A DNA stretch of 64,000 nt from Microbacterium oxydans (GTDB taxonomy: Bacteria; Actinomycetota; Actinomycetes; Actinomycetales; Microbacteriaceae): positions 1 to 64,000 of the forward strand of contig NZ_JYIV01000023.1 of assembly GCF_000956405.1 (NCBI RefSeq), written 5' to 3'. The notes below the pieces were generated by a model. It saw only the letters and a program-made list of their open reading frames with translations, was not told where the DNA came from and ran no database searches. Numbering within the stretch: position 1 is the first letter of the stretch; each line of letters opens with the position of its first letter. Shown piece by piece: positions 55,573-64,000 of this stretch. Made by a program: the position numbers and the translations under genes.

Positions 55573-57759
55573 TCAGTCTTCTCCGCGCCGCCACAGCTTG
55601 GACGGCCACCAGATCGCCTTGCCGATGTCGTAGGTCAGCGCTGGGACCAGCAGGGAACGCACCACGAACGTGTCGAGGAGCACGCCGAACGCCACGATGA
55701 AGGCGAGCTGTACGAGGAACAGGATCGGAATCACAGACAGCGCGGCGAAGGTCGCGGCGAGCACCAGGCCGGCCGAGGTGATCACGCCACCCGTGATCGA
55801 GAGTCCGCGCAGGATGCCCTCCCGCGTCCCATGGGCCTTCGACTCCTCACGCACTCGCGTCATCAGGAAGATGTTGTAGTCGATGCCGAGCGCCACCAGG
55901 AAGACGAATCCGAACAGCGGGACGGCGGGATCGGCGCCGGGGAACTGGAAGATCCCGTTGAAGACGAGTGCTGAGACGCCCATCGCCGTGCCGAAGGACA
56001 GCACCGTGGTGAGGATCAGCAGCACCGGGGCGACGATGGATCGCAGCAGCAGCATCAGGATCAGCATGATCACGACGAGGATGACCGGAATGATGAGGTT
56101 CCTGTCGTGGATCGATGCGTCGTTGGTGTCGATCGAGGTGGCCGTGACGCCGCCGACCAGCGCACCCATGTCATCGAGGTCGCTGCGGAGCTCGCGCACG
56201 GTGGCAGCCGCGGCTTCGGAATCCGCCGCATCGGTCAGGGTGCCCTGCAGGAGGACGTCGCCCTTCACGGTTGTCGGTTCCGGGGCGGGCGTGCCGGGAG
56301 CGCCGACCGCGGTGATGCCGTCTTCCGTCACCGGCGCCGAACCACTCGGGGAATCGGCCGCGGACACCGTGACGCCATCCACTCCGTCGTTCGCGAGCAG
56401 CACGTCCGCGGCGTCCTGAAGCCGGCCTTCCGGCACGACGACATACACCGGGCTGCCGGATCCGCCGGGGAAGTGCTCGCCCAGCGCCACCTGGCCGTCG
56501 CGTGCCTCGGAGGCGCCGAGCACCAGATCCGATTGCGGCACCCCGTCGGCGTCGAGCTGGGTGATTCCCGCCGCCCCCGCGAGCAGCACGAGAGTCGTCA
56601 CGATCCAGATCACCCGCGGGCGACGCTTGATGAGTCCCGCCAGTCGCGCCCACAGGCCCGTCGTGCGCATGCCGTGCTCGGCGGCGACCACCTCGGGTTC
56701 GAAGCGAGGACGCCGCGGCCAGAACACGGCGCGTCCGAAGAGCAGCAGCAGCGAGGGGAGCAGCGTCAGTGCCGAGAGCATCGCGAACACGATGCCGATC
56801 GCCGCGACCGGCCCCAGGGTGCTGTTGGATTTGAGGTCGCTGAGCAGCAGGCACAGGAGGCCGGCGATCACGGTGCCGCCTGAGGCGACGATCGGCTCGA
56901 CCGAGCCCTTCCACGCCGCCATGACCGCCGTGCCCTTGTCCTGGGCGACGCGCAGCTCTTCTCGGAAGCGCGCCACGAACAACAGGGCGTAGTCGGTGGC
57001 GGCACCGATCACGAGGATGAACAGGATGCCCTGGGTCTGGCCGCTGAGGAGCAGGATCTCGAACTTCGCGAGCCACCAGACCACCAGCAGCGCGACGCAG
57101 AGGGCGAAGAGGCTGGTCGAGAGCACGACGAGAGGGAGGAGGAACGATCGATAGACCAGCACCAGGATCACGAGAACGGCGAGGAGTGCGACCCCGAGCA
57201 GGAGCCCGTCGATGCCGGCGAACCCTGCGACGAGGTCGGCGCTGAACCCGGCGGGGCCGGTGATGTAGACCGTGATCCCCTCGGGGACGGCGGCACGCAG
57301 TTCGTCGCCCAGCGCTGCAGTGGCGTCGGCGAGCTCAGCATCGGCCTCGATCGGGATGAAAGCCTGCACCGCGCGCCCATCGTCCGAGGGGAGAGCGGGG
57401 GAGACCTCGTCGCCGACGCCCTCGACCGTCGGCGCATCCGCGACGGCGGCGGAGATGGCATCGAACTCGGAAGGGGTGAGCTCGTCGTCGGCCGTGAAAA
57501 CCGCGATCGCCGGAATCGAGTCGCTGTCGCTGAACTCTCCGAGAAGCTTCTGCACCTGCGTCGCATCCGCCGATTCCGGGAGATACGTCGTCTGCTCGTT
57601 GGAAGACACCTCGTCGACCTTGCCGAACAGCGGTCCGCCCAGTGACGCGCCCACCAGCCACACGAGGATCAGGGCGACGGGGAGGAAGACGCGCACCCAG
57701 GAGTGCCGTCGAGTGCGCTCTCTCGGCGGCGGGGTCAGCGCGGTGTCGGGGCGGGACAT
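55573..57759 (-). CDS. MMPL/RND-family membrane transporter
   Basis: 728 residues with about twelve membrane helices in two RND-like halves and two large extracytoplasmic loops. GAATDYALLFVARFREEL is the MMPL-type motif in the first half and LVALGIDYNIFLMTRVREE is its equivalent in the second. It begins 34 nt after crtEb on the same strand. An MMPL protein also sits in the C. glutamicum crt cluster, so export or membrane placement of a carotenoid is a fair guess. Confidence 0.9.
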   Translation of the reverse strand: MSRPDTALTPPPRERTRRHSWVRVFLPVALILVWLVGASLGGPLFGKVDEVSSNEQTTYLPESADATQVQKLLGEFSDSDSIPAIAVFTADDELTPSEFDAISAAVADAPTVEGVGDEVSPALPSDDGRAVQAFIPIEADAELADATAALGDELRAAVPEGITVYITGPAGFSADLVAGFAGIDGLLLGVALLAVLVILVLVYRSFLLPLVVLSTSLFALCVALLVVWWLAKFEILLLSGQTQGILFILVIGAATDYALLFVARFREELRVAQDKGTAVMAAWKGSVEPIVASGGTVIAGLLCLLLSDLKSNSTLGPVAAIGIVFAMLSALTLLPSLLLLFGRAVFWPRRPRFEPEVVAAEHGMRTTGLWARLAGLIKRRPRVIWIVTTLVLLAGAAGITQLDADGVPQSDLVLGASEARDGQVALGEHFPGGSGSPVYVVVPEGRLQDAADVLLANDGVDGVTVSAADSPSGSAPVTEDGITAVGAPGTPAPEPTTVKGDVLLQGTLTDAADSEAAAATVRELRSDLDDMGALVGGVTATSIDTNDASIHDRNLIIPVILVVIMLILMLLLRSIVAPVLLILTTVLSFGTAMGVSALVFNGIFQFPGADPAVPLFGFVFLVALGIDYNIFLMTRVREESKAHGTREGILRGLSITGGVITSAGLVLAATFAALSVIPILFLVQLAFIVAFGVLLDTFVVRSLLVPALTYDIGKAIWWPSKLWRRGED

Positions 57760-57793
57760 CGGGGGTCCTTTCGGGGTGCTTCGGAACGGGCGG

Positions 57794-58687
57794 TCAGGAG
57801 ATCCAGGCAAGGATGAGGATCATCGTCGTGAGGAAGCCGGCGAAGTAGTTGAGGGCGATGAACCGTCGCCAGGCTCGGTTCGTGGAGGCGGAGCTCTCGT
57901 CCGTCACGTTCCACCACGGCGCTGCGTTCACGACGTAGGGCAGAGCGAGGACCGCGGCGAGTGGACCGGGCCACGGCGTCCACAGCATGGCGGCGCCCGC
58001 GATCACCCACAGCGCGAGCGACAGCCGTACGGTCGCCCGTGCACCGATCACTGTGGCGATCGACGAGATGCCGCCCTCCCGGTCGGGACCGATGTCCTGC
58101 ACCGCGCCGAACGCGTGCGCTGCCATGCCCCAGAGGAAGAATGCGCCGAGCGTGATCACGGTTCCGGTCGTCGCCGACGCTCCGGCCAGGGTGAGGCCGA
58201 CGACAGCCGGACTCACGAAATGCGTGCTGGAGGTGACGGAGTCGAGGAACGGACGCTCCTTGAACCGGAGCACGGGGGCGGAGTAGGCGATCACCGCGAA
58301 CACGCTCACCGCGAGCCACGCAGTCGAGGCCGGGGTCCCGACGATCGCGAGGTAGACGAGGAAGGGGAGGTTGGTCGCCGCAGCCGCCCAGAGGGTCGCC
58401 CGATGGATGCGGGGCGCGAGCAGTGCTCCTTCGATGCCGCCCTTTCGAGGATTCGCCAGATCGGAGGCGTAGTCGAACACATCGTTGATCCCGTACATCG
58501 CGAGGTTGTAGGGGATGAGGAAGTACAGCGTGCCCAACACGAGTGTGAGGTCGATCTCCCGTGTGCTGAGGAGGTAGGCGGCCGCGAACGGGAACGCGGT
58601 GTTGATCCAGCTGATCGGGCGCGACGACAGCACGATCTGGGCGATGTCCCGCGCGATGCCGTTCGACGGCGCGGTGGCTCCGCTCAT
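57794..58687 (-). CDS. crtEb: Lycopene elongase (UbiA-type prenyltransferase)
   Basis: 297 residues with about eight helices. The aspartate motifs NDVFDYASD and DIGPDREGG bind the Mg-dimethylallyl diphosphate. Homologues add two C5 units to lycopene to make C50 flavuxanthin. It overlaps crtYf by 4 nt. Position after crtYe-crtYf matches the C50 pathway of Corynebacterium. Confidence 0.92.
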   Translation of the reverse strand: MSGATAPSNGIARDIAQIVLSSRPISWINTAFPFAAAYLLSTREIDLTLVLGTLYFLIPYNLAMYGINDVFDYASDLANPRKGGIEGALLAPRIHRATLWAAAATNLPFLVYLAIVGTPASTAWLAVSVFAVIAYSAPVLRFKERPFLDSVTSSTHFVSPAVVGLTLAGASATTGTVITLGAFFLWGMAAHAFGAVQDIGPDREGGISSIATVIGARATVRLSLALWVIAGAAMLWTPWPGPLAAVLALPYVVNAAPWWNVTDESSASTNRAWRRFIALNYFAGFLTTMILILAWIS

Positions 58688-59028
58688 CGTCGTTCCTCCT
58701 CGTCGATCGGCGTCCGTCCGCGGGATCGCCGAAGTGCACGCATCGCCGTCCACGCCGCGGGAAGGAGAAGCGCGCCGGCGAACGGGTAGGCGAAGTCCTC
58801 GATCGGTGCGAGTCCGATGTGCACGCCGAGCAGCGGATCCTGCGCGTAGTGGAACAGTCCGCTCGCGATCATCGCCGTGTCGAATGCCGCAGTGAGCAGG
58901 AACAGCACGAGGACGGTCAGCAGCACGGATGCGGGGCGTGGTCCGCGACCGCGTGACGCGAGTGCGAGCCCCACCCCGGCCGCGGCAGCGCCGGCGACGA
59001 ACCAGGCGGAGAGCTGGAGGTACGTCAT
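58684..59028 (-). CDS. crtYf: C50 carotenoid cyclase subunit (lycopene cyclase domain)
   Basis: 114 residues, three helices, with PIEDFAYPF as the conserved cyclase motif. It works as a heterodimer with CrtYe. Overlaps crtYe by 4 nt. The ring type (epsilon, beta or gamma) cannot be decided from sequence alone. Confidence 0.9.
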   Translation of the reverse strand: MTYLQLSAWFVAGAAAAGVGLALASRGRGPRPASVLLTVLVLFLLTAAFDTAMIASGLFHYAQDPLLGVHIGLAPIEDFAYPFAGALLLPAAWTAMRALRRSRGRTPIDEEERR

Positions 59029-59372
59029 GCTCCCTCCCTCTTCGTCCGTGTCCGTGCGCGGAACCGGGAGAGCACGCGTGTCGCCCCGGTGTAGATGATC
59101 ATGGTGCAGACGACGAGGAACAGCAGGAAGACAGGTTCCTCGATGGGCAGTTCGGGAGCGATCACCAGCCCCGTCGCTATCGCTCCGTCCCCGCGGAAGA
59201 AGATCCCGTTCGCGATCCCGGCCACGTCCCAGACGAGGAAGAACACGAAGCCGAGGATCGTCACGACGGCAGCGGAGACCGCGTCGCGCCAGAAGAAGAG
59301 CCGGAACCGCCAGTCCAGCAGCAGCATGCAGCCCAGCGACACCAGGAGGGCCGCCAGATACACCACACCCAT
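59025..59372 (-). CDS. crtYe: C50 carotenoid cyclase subunit
   Basis: 115 residues, three helices, with PIEEPVFLL matching the PxEE cyclase motif. The ATG at 59372 shares one base with the crtI stop (TGATG), a translational coupling signal; the longer upstream frame is the crtI antiframe. Confidence 0.9.
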   Translation of the reverse strand: MGVVYLAALLVSLGCMLLLDWRFRLFFWRDAVSAAVVTILGFVFFLVWDVAGIANGIFFRGDGAIATGLVIAPELPIEEPVFLLFLVVCTMIIYTGATRVLSRFRARTRTKREGA

Positions 59373-60973
59373 CAGGGCGCCTCCGTCCCGACGGGGGAGG
59401 GGGCGGGAACGGGAAGAGGTCCCGGCGAGTGGTCGCCGCGGATGCGCTTGAGGACGACCTCCGCGCTGATCAGGCACATCGGGACACCGACGCCCGGCGC
59501 TGTGGTGGCGCCGGCGTAGAACAGGCCCTGCACGCGCTTGGACGCGTTCTGCGCACGGAACATCGCGCTCTGCGAGAGGATGTGGGCCGGGCCCAGCATC
59601 CCCCCACGCCAGGAGTGGTAGTCATCGCGGAAGTCCGCGGGGCCGGTCGTCTCGCGCACGACGATGCGTTCGCGCAGGTCGGGGATCCCCGCCCAGGTCG
59701 CCACCTGATCGATCGCGGCATCGGCTGCGCGCTCGATGGCGGGAGATCCGTGTCCGTCCGCTCCGCCGTGGCCGAGGTCGACGTCGGCGGGTACCGGGAT
59801 CAGGACGAAGAGGTTCTCGTGGTCGACGGGGGCGACGTCGGGGTCGGTCGCGCTCGGCCGGCATACGTAGATCGACGCAGGGTCGGGCACCGTGGGCGTG
59901 GAGCCGAAGATCGCGTCGAAGTTCGCATCCCAGTCGTCGGTGAAGAACAGCGAGTGGTGCGGAAGCTCGGGCAGAGCGCCGCGCACACCGAGCATCACGA
60001 GGATCCCGCCCGGACCACTGGTGCGTCGAGCCCACCACGACTCCGGATAGGTCTGCAGCGAGGGGGGAAGCAGCGCGGTCTCGGTGTGGTGCAGGTCGGC
60101 TGCGGACACCACCACGTCGGCGCTCTCGACGTGTGAGGACCCCGAGTCGTCGACCCAGCCGACTCCGGTCACGCGGGTGCTGTCGACGCCGTCCTGCGTG
60201 CGGATCCCGGTGACCTGCGCCCCGGTGACGATCCGTGCTCCCGCGTCTCGTGCCAGCACTTCGATCCGCTCGACCACACGCCAGAATCCGCCCTGCGGGT
60301 AGCTGACGCCTTGATCGAGGTCGAGCGCGCTCATGAGGTGGTACATCGCCGGAGCGCTGCGCGGATCGGTCCCGAGGAACACCGCGGGGTAGCCGAGGAT
60401 CTGGCGTACGACCGGGTGATCGAAGCGTCGGGCTGCGAAGGACTGCAGTCGCGTCCCGAGCAGCGCGCCCAAGCGGGGCAGAGCGCGGACCACCTCGGGG
60501 GCGAGGAGTGAACGCATGCGTGTGAACGGGTTGTAGAGGAAGTACTTCCGCGCCATCTCTCCGGCGTCCTGTGCGGAGTCGAGGTACGAGTCGAGCGTCG
60601 CCGTGGAGCCGGGCTCGAGCTCCTCGAACAGCCGCGTGACCTCCTCCCGCCCTGCGGGCACGGTCACCGACGTCGGGGAGGCATCAGCCGTGACAGGGGG
60701 CCGGAACACGCGGTAGCCGGGGTCGAGCCTGACCAGGTCGAGCTGCTCCGCCGTGGTGGTGCCCATCATCTCGAAGAAGTGATCGAACACCTCGGGCATC
60801 AGATACCACGATGGGCCGGAGTCGAAGCGGAAGCCATCGCGTTCGATGGTCCCTGCTCGGCCCCCGACTCGGTCGTTCTTCTCGAGCACCACGACCTCGT
60901 GGCCGTCCCGTGCGAGCAATCCTGCTGTGGCGAGACCCGCCACGCCGGCGCCGATGACCACCACCCGGCTCAT
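59372..60973 (-). CDS. crtI: Phytoene desaturase
   Basis: Converts phytoene to lycopene. 533 residues. FAD-binding VIGAGVAGLATAGLLARDGH and NDRVGGRAG at the N-terminus, and the C-terminal FYAGATTAPGVGVPMCLISA with the family-typical flavin contact. The start is MSRVVVIG; it overlaps crtB by 4 nt. Confidence 0.95.
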   Translation of the reverse strand: MSRVVVIGAGVAGLATAGLLARDGHEVVVLEKNDRVGGRAGTIERDGFRFDSGPSWYLMPEVFDHFFEMMGTTTAEQLDLVRLDPGYRVFRPPVTADASPTSVTVPAGREEVTRLFEELEPGSTATLDSYLDSAQDAGEMARKYFLYNPFTRMRSLLAPEVVRALPRLGALLGTRLQSFAARRFDHPVVRQILGYPAVFLGTDPRSAPAMYHLMSALDLDQGVSYPQGGFWRVVERIEVLARDAGARIVTGAQVTGIRTQDGVDSTRVTGVGWVDDSGSSHVESADVVVSAADLHHTETALLPPSLQTYPESWWARRTSGPGGILVMLGVRGALPELPHHSLFFTDDWDANFDAIFGSTPTVPDPASIYVCRPSATDPDVAPVDHENLFVLIPVPADVDLGHGGADGHGSPAIERAADAAIDQVATWAGIPDLRERIVVRETTGPADFRDDYHSWRGGMLGPAHILSQSAMFRAQNASKRVQGLFYAGATTAPGVGVPMCLISAEVVLKRIRGDHSPGPLPVPAPSPVGTEAP

Positions 60974-61878
60974 CGGTCGCGCTCCATCGCGGTGACGAGC
61001 ACGCATCGCGCGGCGAGAGCGGCCTTGACCGGATCGGGCACCCGAACCCTGCGCTGGTAGAGGACGTCGGCGGGAGTCGCGGAGACCCGTCGGGTGAGCG
61101 CGGCGAACAGTGCCAGAGCGCTGCGCACTGCCGCGCGAGCGTCCTTCGGCAGCAGCGGGATCGCGTCACGTGCGTCGGCCAGCTGACGGAACACGGTCTC
61201 GACCCACGCGTCGCGATCGGCATCGGTGAGACGCGCTGTCCCTCCGAGGTAGCCGCGGTGCAGACGGTCGGTATCGTCCGCGAGATCGCGCAGGAAGTTC
61301 ACGTTCTGGAAGGCGGCGCCGAGCTGGCGTGCGCCGTGCCGCAGGATATCCAGTTCCTCCGGCGTGCGTTCGGCATCTCGCAGGAACACCTGCAGGCACA
61401 TGAGTCCGACGACCTCGGCGGAGCCGTAGACGTAGGCCGCATGCGCGTCGACGTCGTACGCGGCGAAGCCGGAGTCCGCATCGATGTCCGCACGCATCGA
61501 GTCGAAGAACGGCTGGGTCAGGTCCTCTCCGATGCTGCACTCGCGTGCTGTGCGTGCGAACGCGTGCAGGATCAGATCGCTGCTGTAGCCGCTGCGCATG
61601 GATCGATGGGTCTCCGCGATGTAGGAGTCGAGCGCGGCGGATTGTGCCGTGACGTCCAGGCCGGCTTCCGCGGCGACGCCGTCGACGATCTCATCTGCGA
61701 TGCGCACCATCGCGTAGATGTTGCGCACGTGCTGGCGATGACGTTTCCCGAGCAGGCGGGTGGCCAGTCCGAACGAGGTCGAGTAGGTGCGGATGACGTC
61801 GGTCGTGGCGATCTCCGCCGTGCGGTTGAAACGCCGCAGCGCTGTGCTGTCGCCGTGGCCGGAGGGGTTCGTCGTCAT
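60970..61878 (-). CDS. crtB: Phytoene synthase
   Basis: Joins two GGPP molecules. 302 residues. Asp-rich motifs RIADEIVDG and NFLRDLADDTDRL coordinate Mg. Squalene/phytoene synthase signature region VYGSAEVVGLMCLQVF is intact. It overlaps crtE by 4 nt. Start ATG at 61878 (MTTNPSGH). Confidence 0.94.
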   Translation of the reverse strand: MTTNPSGHGDSTALRRFNRTAEIATTDVIRTYSTSFGLATRLLGKRHRQHVRNIYAMVRIADEIVDGVAAEAGLDVTAQSAALDSYIAETHRSMRSGYSSDLILHAFARTARECSIGEDLTQPFFDSMRADIDADSGFAAYDVDAHAAYVYGSAEVVGLMCLQVFLRDAERTPEELDILRHGARQLGAAFQNVNFLRDLADDTDRLHRGYLGGTARLTDADRDAWVETVFRQLADARDAIPLLPKDARAAVRSALALFAALTRRVSATPADVLYQRRVRVPDPVKAALAARCVLVTAMERDR

Positions 61879-62957
61879 CGGCGGCGGCTCCCGACGCGGG
61901 TGGCGAGCGCCCGGACGGTCTCCACCGCGGACGCGGGGAGAAGGCCGGCGGACTCCGCTTCGAGGAGCGCGCTGTCCGCGGCATCCAGATGCTCTTGCAC
62001 GAGGCCTCGGACGAAGGCCTCCGAGCCGCAGGCGCGCAGTCGGTCGCGAGCATCCGCGCCGTCCGTCGAGTTGAGGTCGGGACGTCCGAAGTGCAGCTCG
62101 ATCCCTTCCCACTGGCTCGTCATGCGCGCGTACGCGATGATCGCCGTCTCCTTGCCTTCTCTCAGATCGGAGAAGGGGTCCTTGCCGTGCTCCTCGGGAT
62201 CGCCGAACACCGACAGCAGATCGTCCTGCAGCTGATAGGCCAGTCCGAGGTTCCACCCGATCGCGGTGAGATGCTCCTCGGCAGCGGCCGATGCGCCGGC
62301 GAGCACGGCAGCGGCGCGCAGGGGCAGGACGAAGGAGTATGTCGAGGTCTTGTACGCGCTCGTGGAGAGGATCGTCCGCAGATCGGGAGCGATGATGCCG
62401 TCGCTGAGTGCGACATCGGCGTGCTCTCCCGCCACGGTTTCGAAGATCGTCTGCTCCAGCAGGCCGAGCAGACGCTCGCGGGCCTCTGCCGAGACCTCGG
62501 CTCGCGCGAATCCCAGCACGGCCGACGACAGGAGCAGGTCTCCGAGGAGGATCGCGCTCGAACGCGCCCAGTGCAGCGCGGGTTCGGTCGGTCCTGCGGG
62601 GCGCGCCGCCACGAGCGCCCCGATCAGATTCGGTCTTCTGCGCCGCATGAGATCTCCGTCGATCACATCGTCGTGCAGGAGAAAGGCGAAGTGGAGGAGC
62701 TCGACGTGTGCGGCGACGTCGATCGCGCAGTGCGTCTCTTCCACCGTCAGGGGTGCCGGCGCCAACGCGTGTGTGAGGTCGAGGAGCAGACGGGGGCGGA
62801 TCAGCTTGCCCCCGAGAGCGTGTTCCTCCGCCGCGTGCCACAGTGCGACGAACTCGCTGCCGTAGCCCTCGGCCGCGGTCCTTCTCTCGGAGAACCGTTG
62901 TCGCAGCGCGTCCTCGATCCGTGTGCCGAGTGATTCCTCGGTCGTCGTCGCGCTCAT
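61875..62957 (-). CDS. crtE: Geranylgeranyl diphosphate synthase
   Basis: Makes the C20 precursor. 360 residues. First Asp-rich motif LLHDDVIDGDLMRR, second LQDDLLSVFGD. GKLIRPRLLLDL is the usual N-terminal signature. Starts 3 nt after the idi stop. Confidence 0.94.
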   Translation of the reverse strand: MSATTTEESLGTRIEDALRQRFSERRTAAEGYGSEFVALWHAAEEHALGGKLIRPRLLLDLTHALAPAPLTVEETHCAIDVAAHVELLHFAFLLHDDVIDGDLMRRRRPNLIGALVAARPAGPTEPALHWARSSAILLGDLLLSSAVLGFARAEVSAEARERLLGLLEQTIFETVAGEHADVALSDGIIAPDLRTILSTSAYKTSTYSFVLPLRAAAVLAGASAAAEEHLTAIGWNLGLAYQLQDDLLSVFGDPEEHGKDPFSDLREGKETAIIAYARMTSQWEGIELHFGRPDLNSTDGADARDRLRACGSEAFVRGLVQEHLDAADSALLEAESAGLLPASAVETVRALATRVGSRRR

Positions 62958-62960
62958 CGG

Positions 62961-63482
62961 TCACACCTCGCCGCGTTGACGCAACAGGGGCAGCTGCTCG
63001 ACCAGCCAGGGGCTGAACGCGAAGGGCGCGTGCGCGACGGCCTCGATCAGCGGGTGCACCTCGACCCACGTCCACTCGGACACTTCGTCGGGGTTGGCTA
63101 CGGGGTCACCATCGAGTACGGCGATGTGCACGGGGCAGATCTCGTTCTCGACGATCCCACTCGCGTCCACCGCGCGGTAGCGGTAGTCGGGGAGAGCTGT
63201 ACGGAGTTCGGACACCTGGATGCCGAGCTCGCCGCGGCCGTGGCGACGCACCGCATCCTCCATGGCCTCGTCCGGGCGGGGGTGGCCGCAGAAGCTGTTG
63301 GTCCAGACACCTGGCCACGTCTTCTTCGTCAGCGCCCGGCGGGTGAGGAGCAGACGCCCGTCGCGGTCGAAGACGTAGCAGGAGAAGGCCAGATGCAGGG
63401 GAGTGTCGCTCGTGTGGACTTCGCTCTTGGGGAGCGTTCCGACGGCTGTTCCGTCTTCGGCGAGGAGGGTCACGTCGTCCAC
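62961..63482 (-). CDS. idi: Isopentenyl-diphosphate delta-isomerase
   Basis: Type 1 IPP isomerase, 173 residues. The active-site Cys is in TNSFCGHPRPDEAM, and the Glu in WTWVEVHPL serves as the second catalytic residue; the Nudix fold is evident. GTG start with AGGAG 5 nt upstream. It is the first gene of the carotenoid operon. Confidence 0.94.
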   Translation of the reverse strand: MDDVTLLAEDGTAVGTLPKSEVHTSDTPLHLAFSCYVFDRDGRLLLTRRALTKKTWPGVWTNSFCGHPRPDEAMEDAVRRHGRGELGIQVSELRTALPDYRYRAVDASGIVENEICPVHIAVLDGDPVANPDEVSEWTWVEVHPLIEAVAHAPFAFSPWLVEQLPLLRQRGEV

Positions 63483-63508
63483 GGCATCTCCTTGGCCTCG
63501 AGCGTTTC

Positions 63509-63542
63509 CGATTTAGCTAACTTGGTGAGTAGTCAACTTAGC
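63509..63542. promoter_or_regulatory. Promoter and candidate operator of the carotenoid operon
   Basis: On the idi strand TTGACT, 16 bases and TAAATC form a fair promoter. The inverted repeat GCTAA (63516-63520) and TTAGC (63538-63542) brackets it, an arrangement expected for repression. The MarR-type gene starts 30 nt further on. Binding is inferred. Confidence 0.5.
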
Positions 63543-63571
63543 ATGAAACTGTTGGTGTGTAACATGATCGC

Positions 63572-64000
63572 ATGGACTCGGAGCCCGGCACCACCCCGAA
63601 CGCGGGCGCGCAGGATTCGCTCCCCGTGGCGGAAGCGGTATCGAGGCCGACGGGAGAGGCCCCGGACGGTCTCATCCACACCGCGATCTACGACGTCGAA
63701 GCGAGCGACCCGCGCAGCGTCCTGATCGATCGCACGGGTGTGCCGCCGGAGGAGCTGAAGCAGATCGCTCGAGTCATGGAGTCGCTGGCCGGTCTTCGCG
63801 AAGCGGAGCAGACCCTCTCTCAGGCGTCACGTCGATACATGCGTCTCAATGAGACCGACATGCGCGCTCTGCACTACCTGATCGTGTGCGCGAACCGCAG
63901 TCTCGTGGCGACTCCGGGCGGCATCGCCCATCACCTCGGGGTGTCGACTGCGGCGACGACGAAGCTCCTCGACCGGCTCGAGCAGGGAGGGCACATCACC
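63572..64000 (+). CDS. MarR-family regulator (5' part, cut by window end)
   Basis: 143 codons are visible with no stop. After a poorly conserved N-terminus (about 85 residues), RYMRLNETDMRALHYLIVC and GGIAHHLGVSTAATTKLLDR form the winged helix-turn-helix. It diverges from idi, like CrtR of Corynebacterium, a GGPP-responsive carotenoid repressor. TAACAT lies six bases before the ATG. Confidence 0.85.
   Translation, partial: MDSEPGTTPNAGAQDSLPVAEAVSRPTGEAPDGLIHTAIYDVEASDPRSVLIDRTGVPPEELKQIARVMESLAGLREAEQTLSQASRRYMRLNETDMRALHYLIVCANRSLVATPGGIAHHLGVSTAATTKLLDRLEQGGHIT

Overview
The window looks like chromosomal DNA of a high-GC actinobacterium of the family Microbacteriaceae, most probably Microbacterium. 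Supporting signs are strong GC bias, many GTG starts, CarD, GlnR, SenX3-RegX3, MsiK/UgpC, DUF3027, DUF3263, DUF4032 and DUF7882 proteins, and a decaprenoxanthin-type C50 carotenoid operon. Almost everything is core chromosome. I see no integrase, transposase, phage gene or CRISPR array.

Layout. 1-1190: a 57-bp-arm inverted repeat, a frameshifted AbiEi/DUF559-like gene, and hairpins with a 9-bp tandem repeat. 1192-8616: a phosphate block with the pst transporter (pstSCAB, leftward), a MutT1-like Nudix/phosphatase and ppk1; PHO-box-like direct repeats precede pstS and ppk1. 8194-14271: an exact tandem duplication of a 3,039-bp unit carrying glnR, two small membrane-protein genes and a nitrobindin-like gene, with a truncated ygfZ and a truncated ppk1 meeting at the junction. 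14272-19138: the end of intact ygfZ, a methyltransferase, gpmA, phoU and senX3-regX3. 19196-26758: a lipoprotein, carD, a fused ispDF, an SDR, cysS-rlmB, an NAD(P)-binding protein and a DUF4032 protein. 26842-31527: msiK with a structured leader, a DsbA-fold protein lacking its cysteines, tRNA-Thr, small genes and ppk2. 31585-40907: an aldo/keto reductase, an ABC transporter/two-component operon, a YedK-type protein, a DMT transporter, nitroreductase-msrB and small conserved genes. 40938-46771: groEL under two CIRCE elements, an orphan WXG100 protein, a second OmpR-type two-component system and a CPBP protease. 46782-53475: XPB helicase and partner, cold-shock protein-DUF3027, serC and a DtxR-type regulator. 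53476-55532: an M23 peptidase with a long structured leader, a candidate small RNA, an HNH nuclease and tRNA-Arg. 55573-64000: the operon idi-crtE-crtB-crtI-crtYe-crtYf-crtEb-mmpL with a divergent MarR-type regulator cut by the window end.

How the genes connect. Phosphate sensing (SenX3-RegX3, PhoU), uptake (PstSCAB), polyphosphate metabolism (PPK1, PPK2) and nitrogen control (GlnR) lie close together. The 9-nt element TCGTTAACC occurs at similar distances from likely -10 boxes upstream of both pstS and phoU, and GTTCACC-type repeats lie upstream of pstS and ppk1, which suggests a common PHO regulon. Idi, CrtE, CrtB, CrtI, CrtEb and CrtYe/Yf form a complete route from isopentenyl diphosphate to a cyclic C50 carotenoid; an MMPL exporter follows in the same direction and the divergent MarR protein is the obvious candidate regulator.

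Many genes carry a TANNNT-like hexamer 6-7 nt before the start codon, which implies leaderless transcripts and helped choose starts. The most unusual object is the exact tandem duplication, which could be either a very recent event or an assembly artefact.
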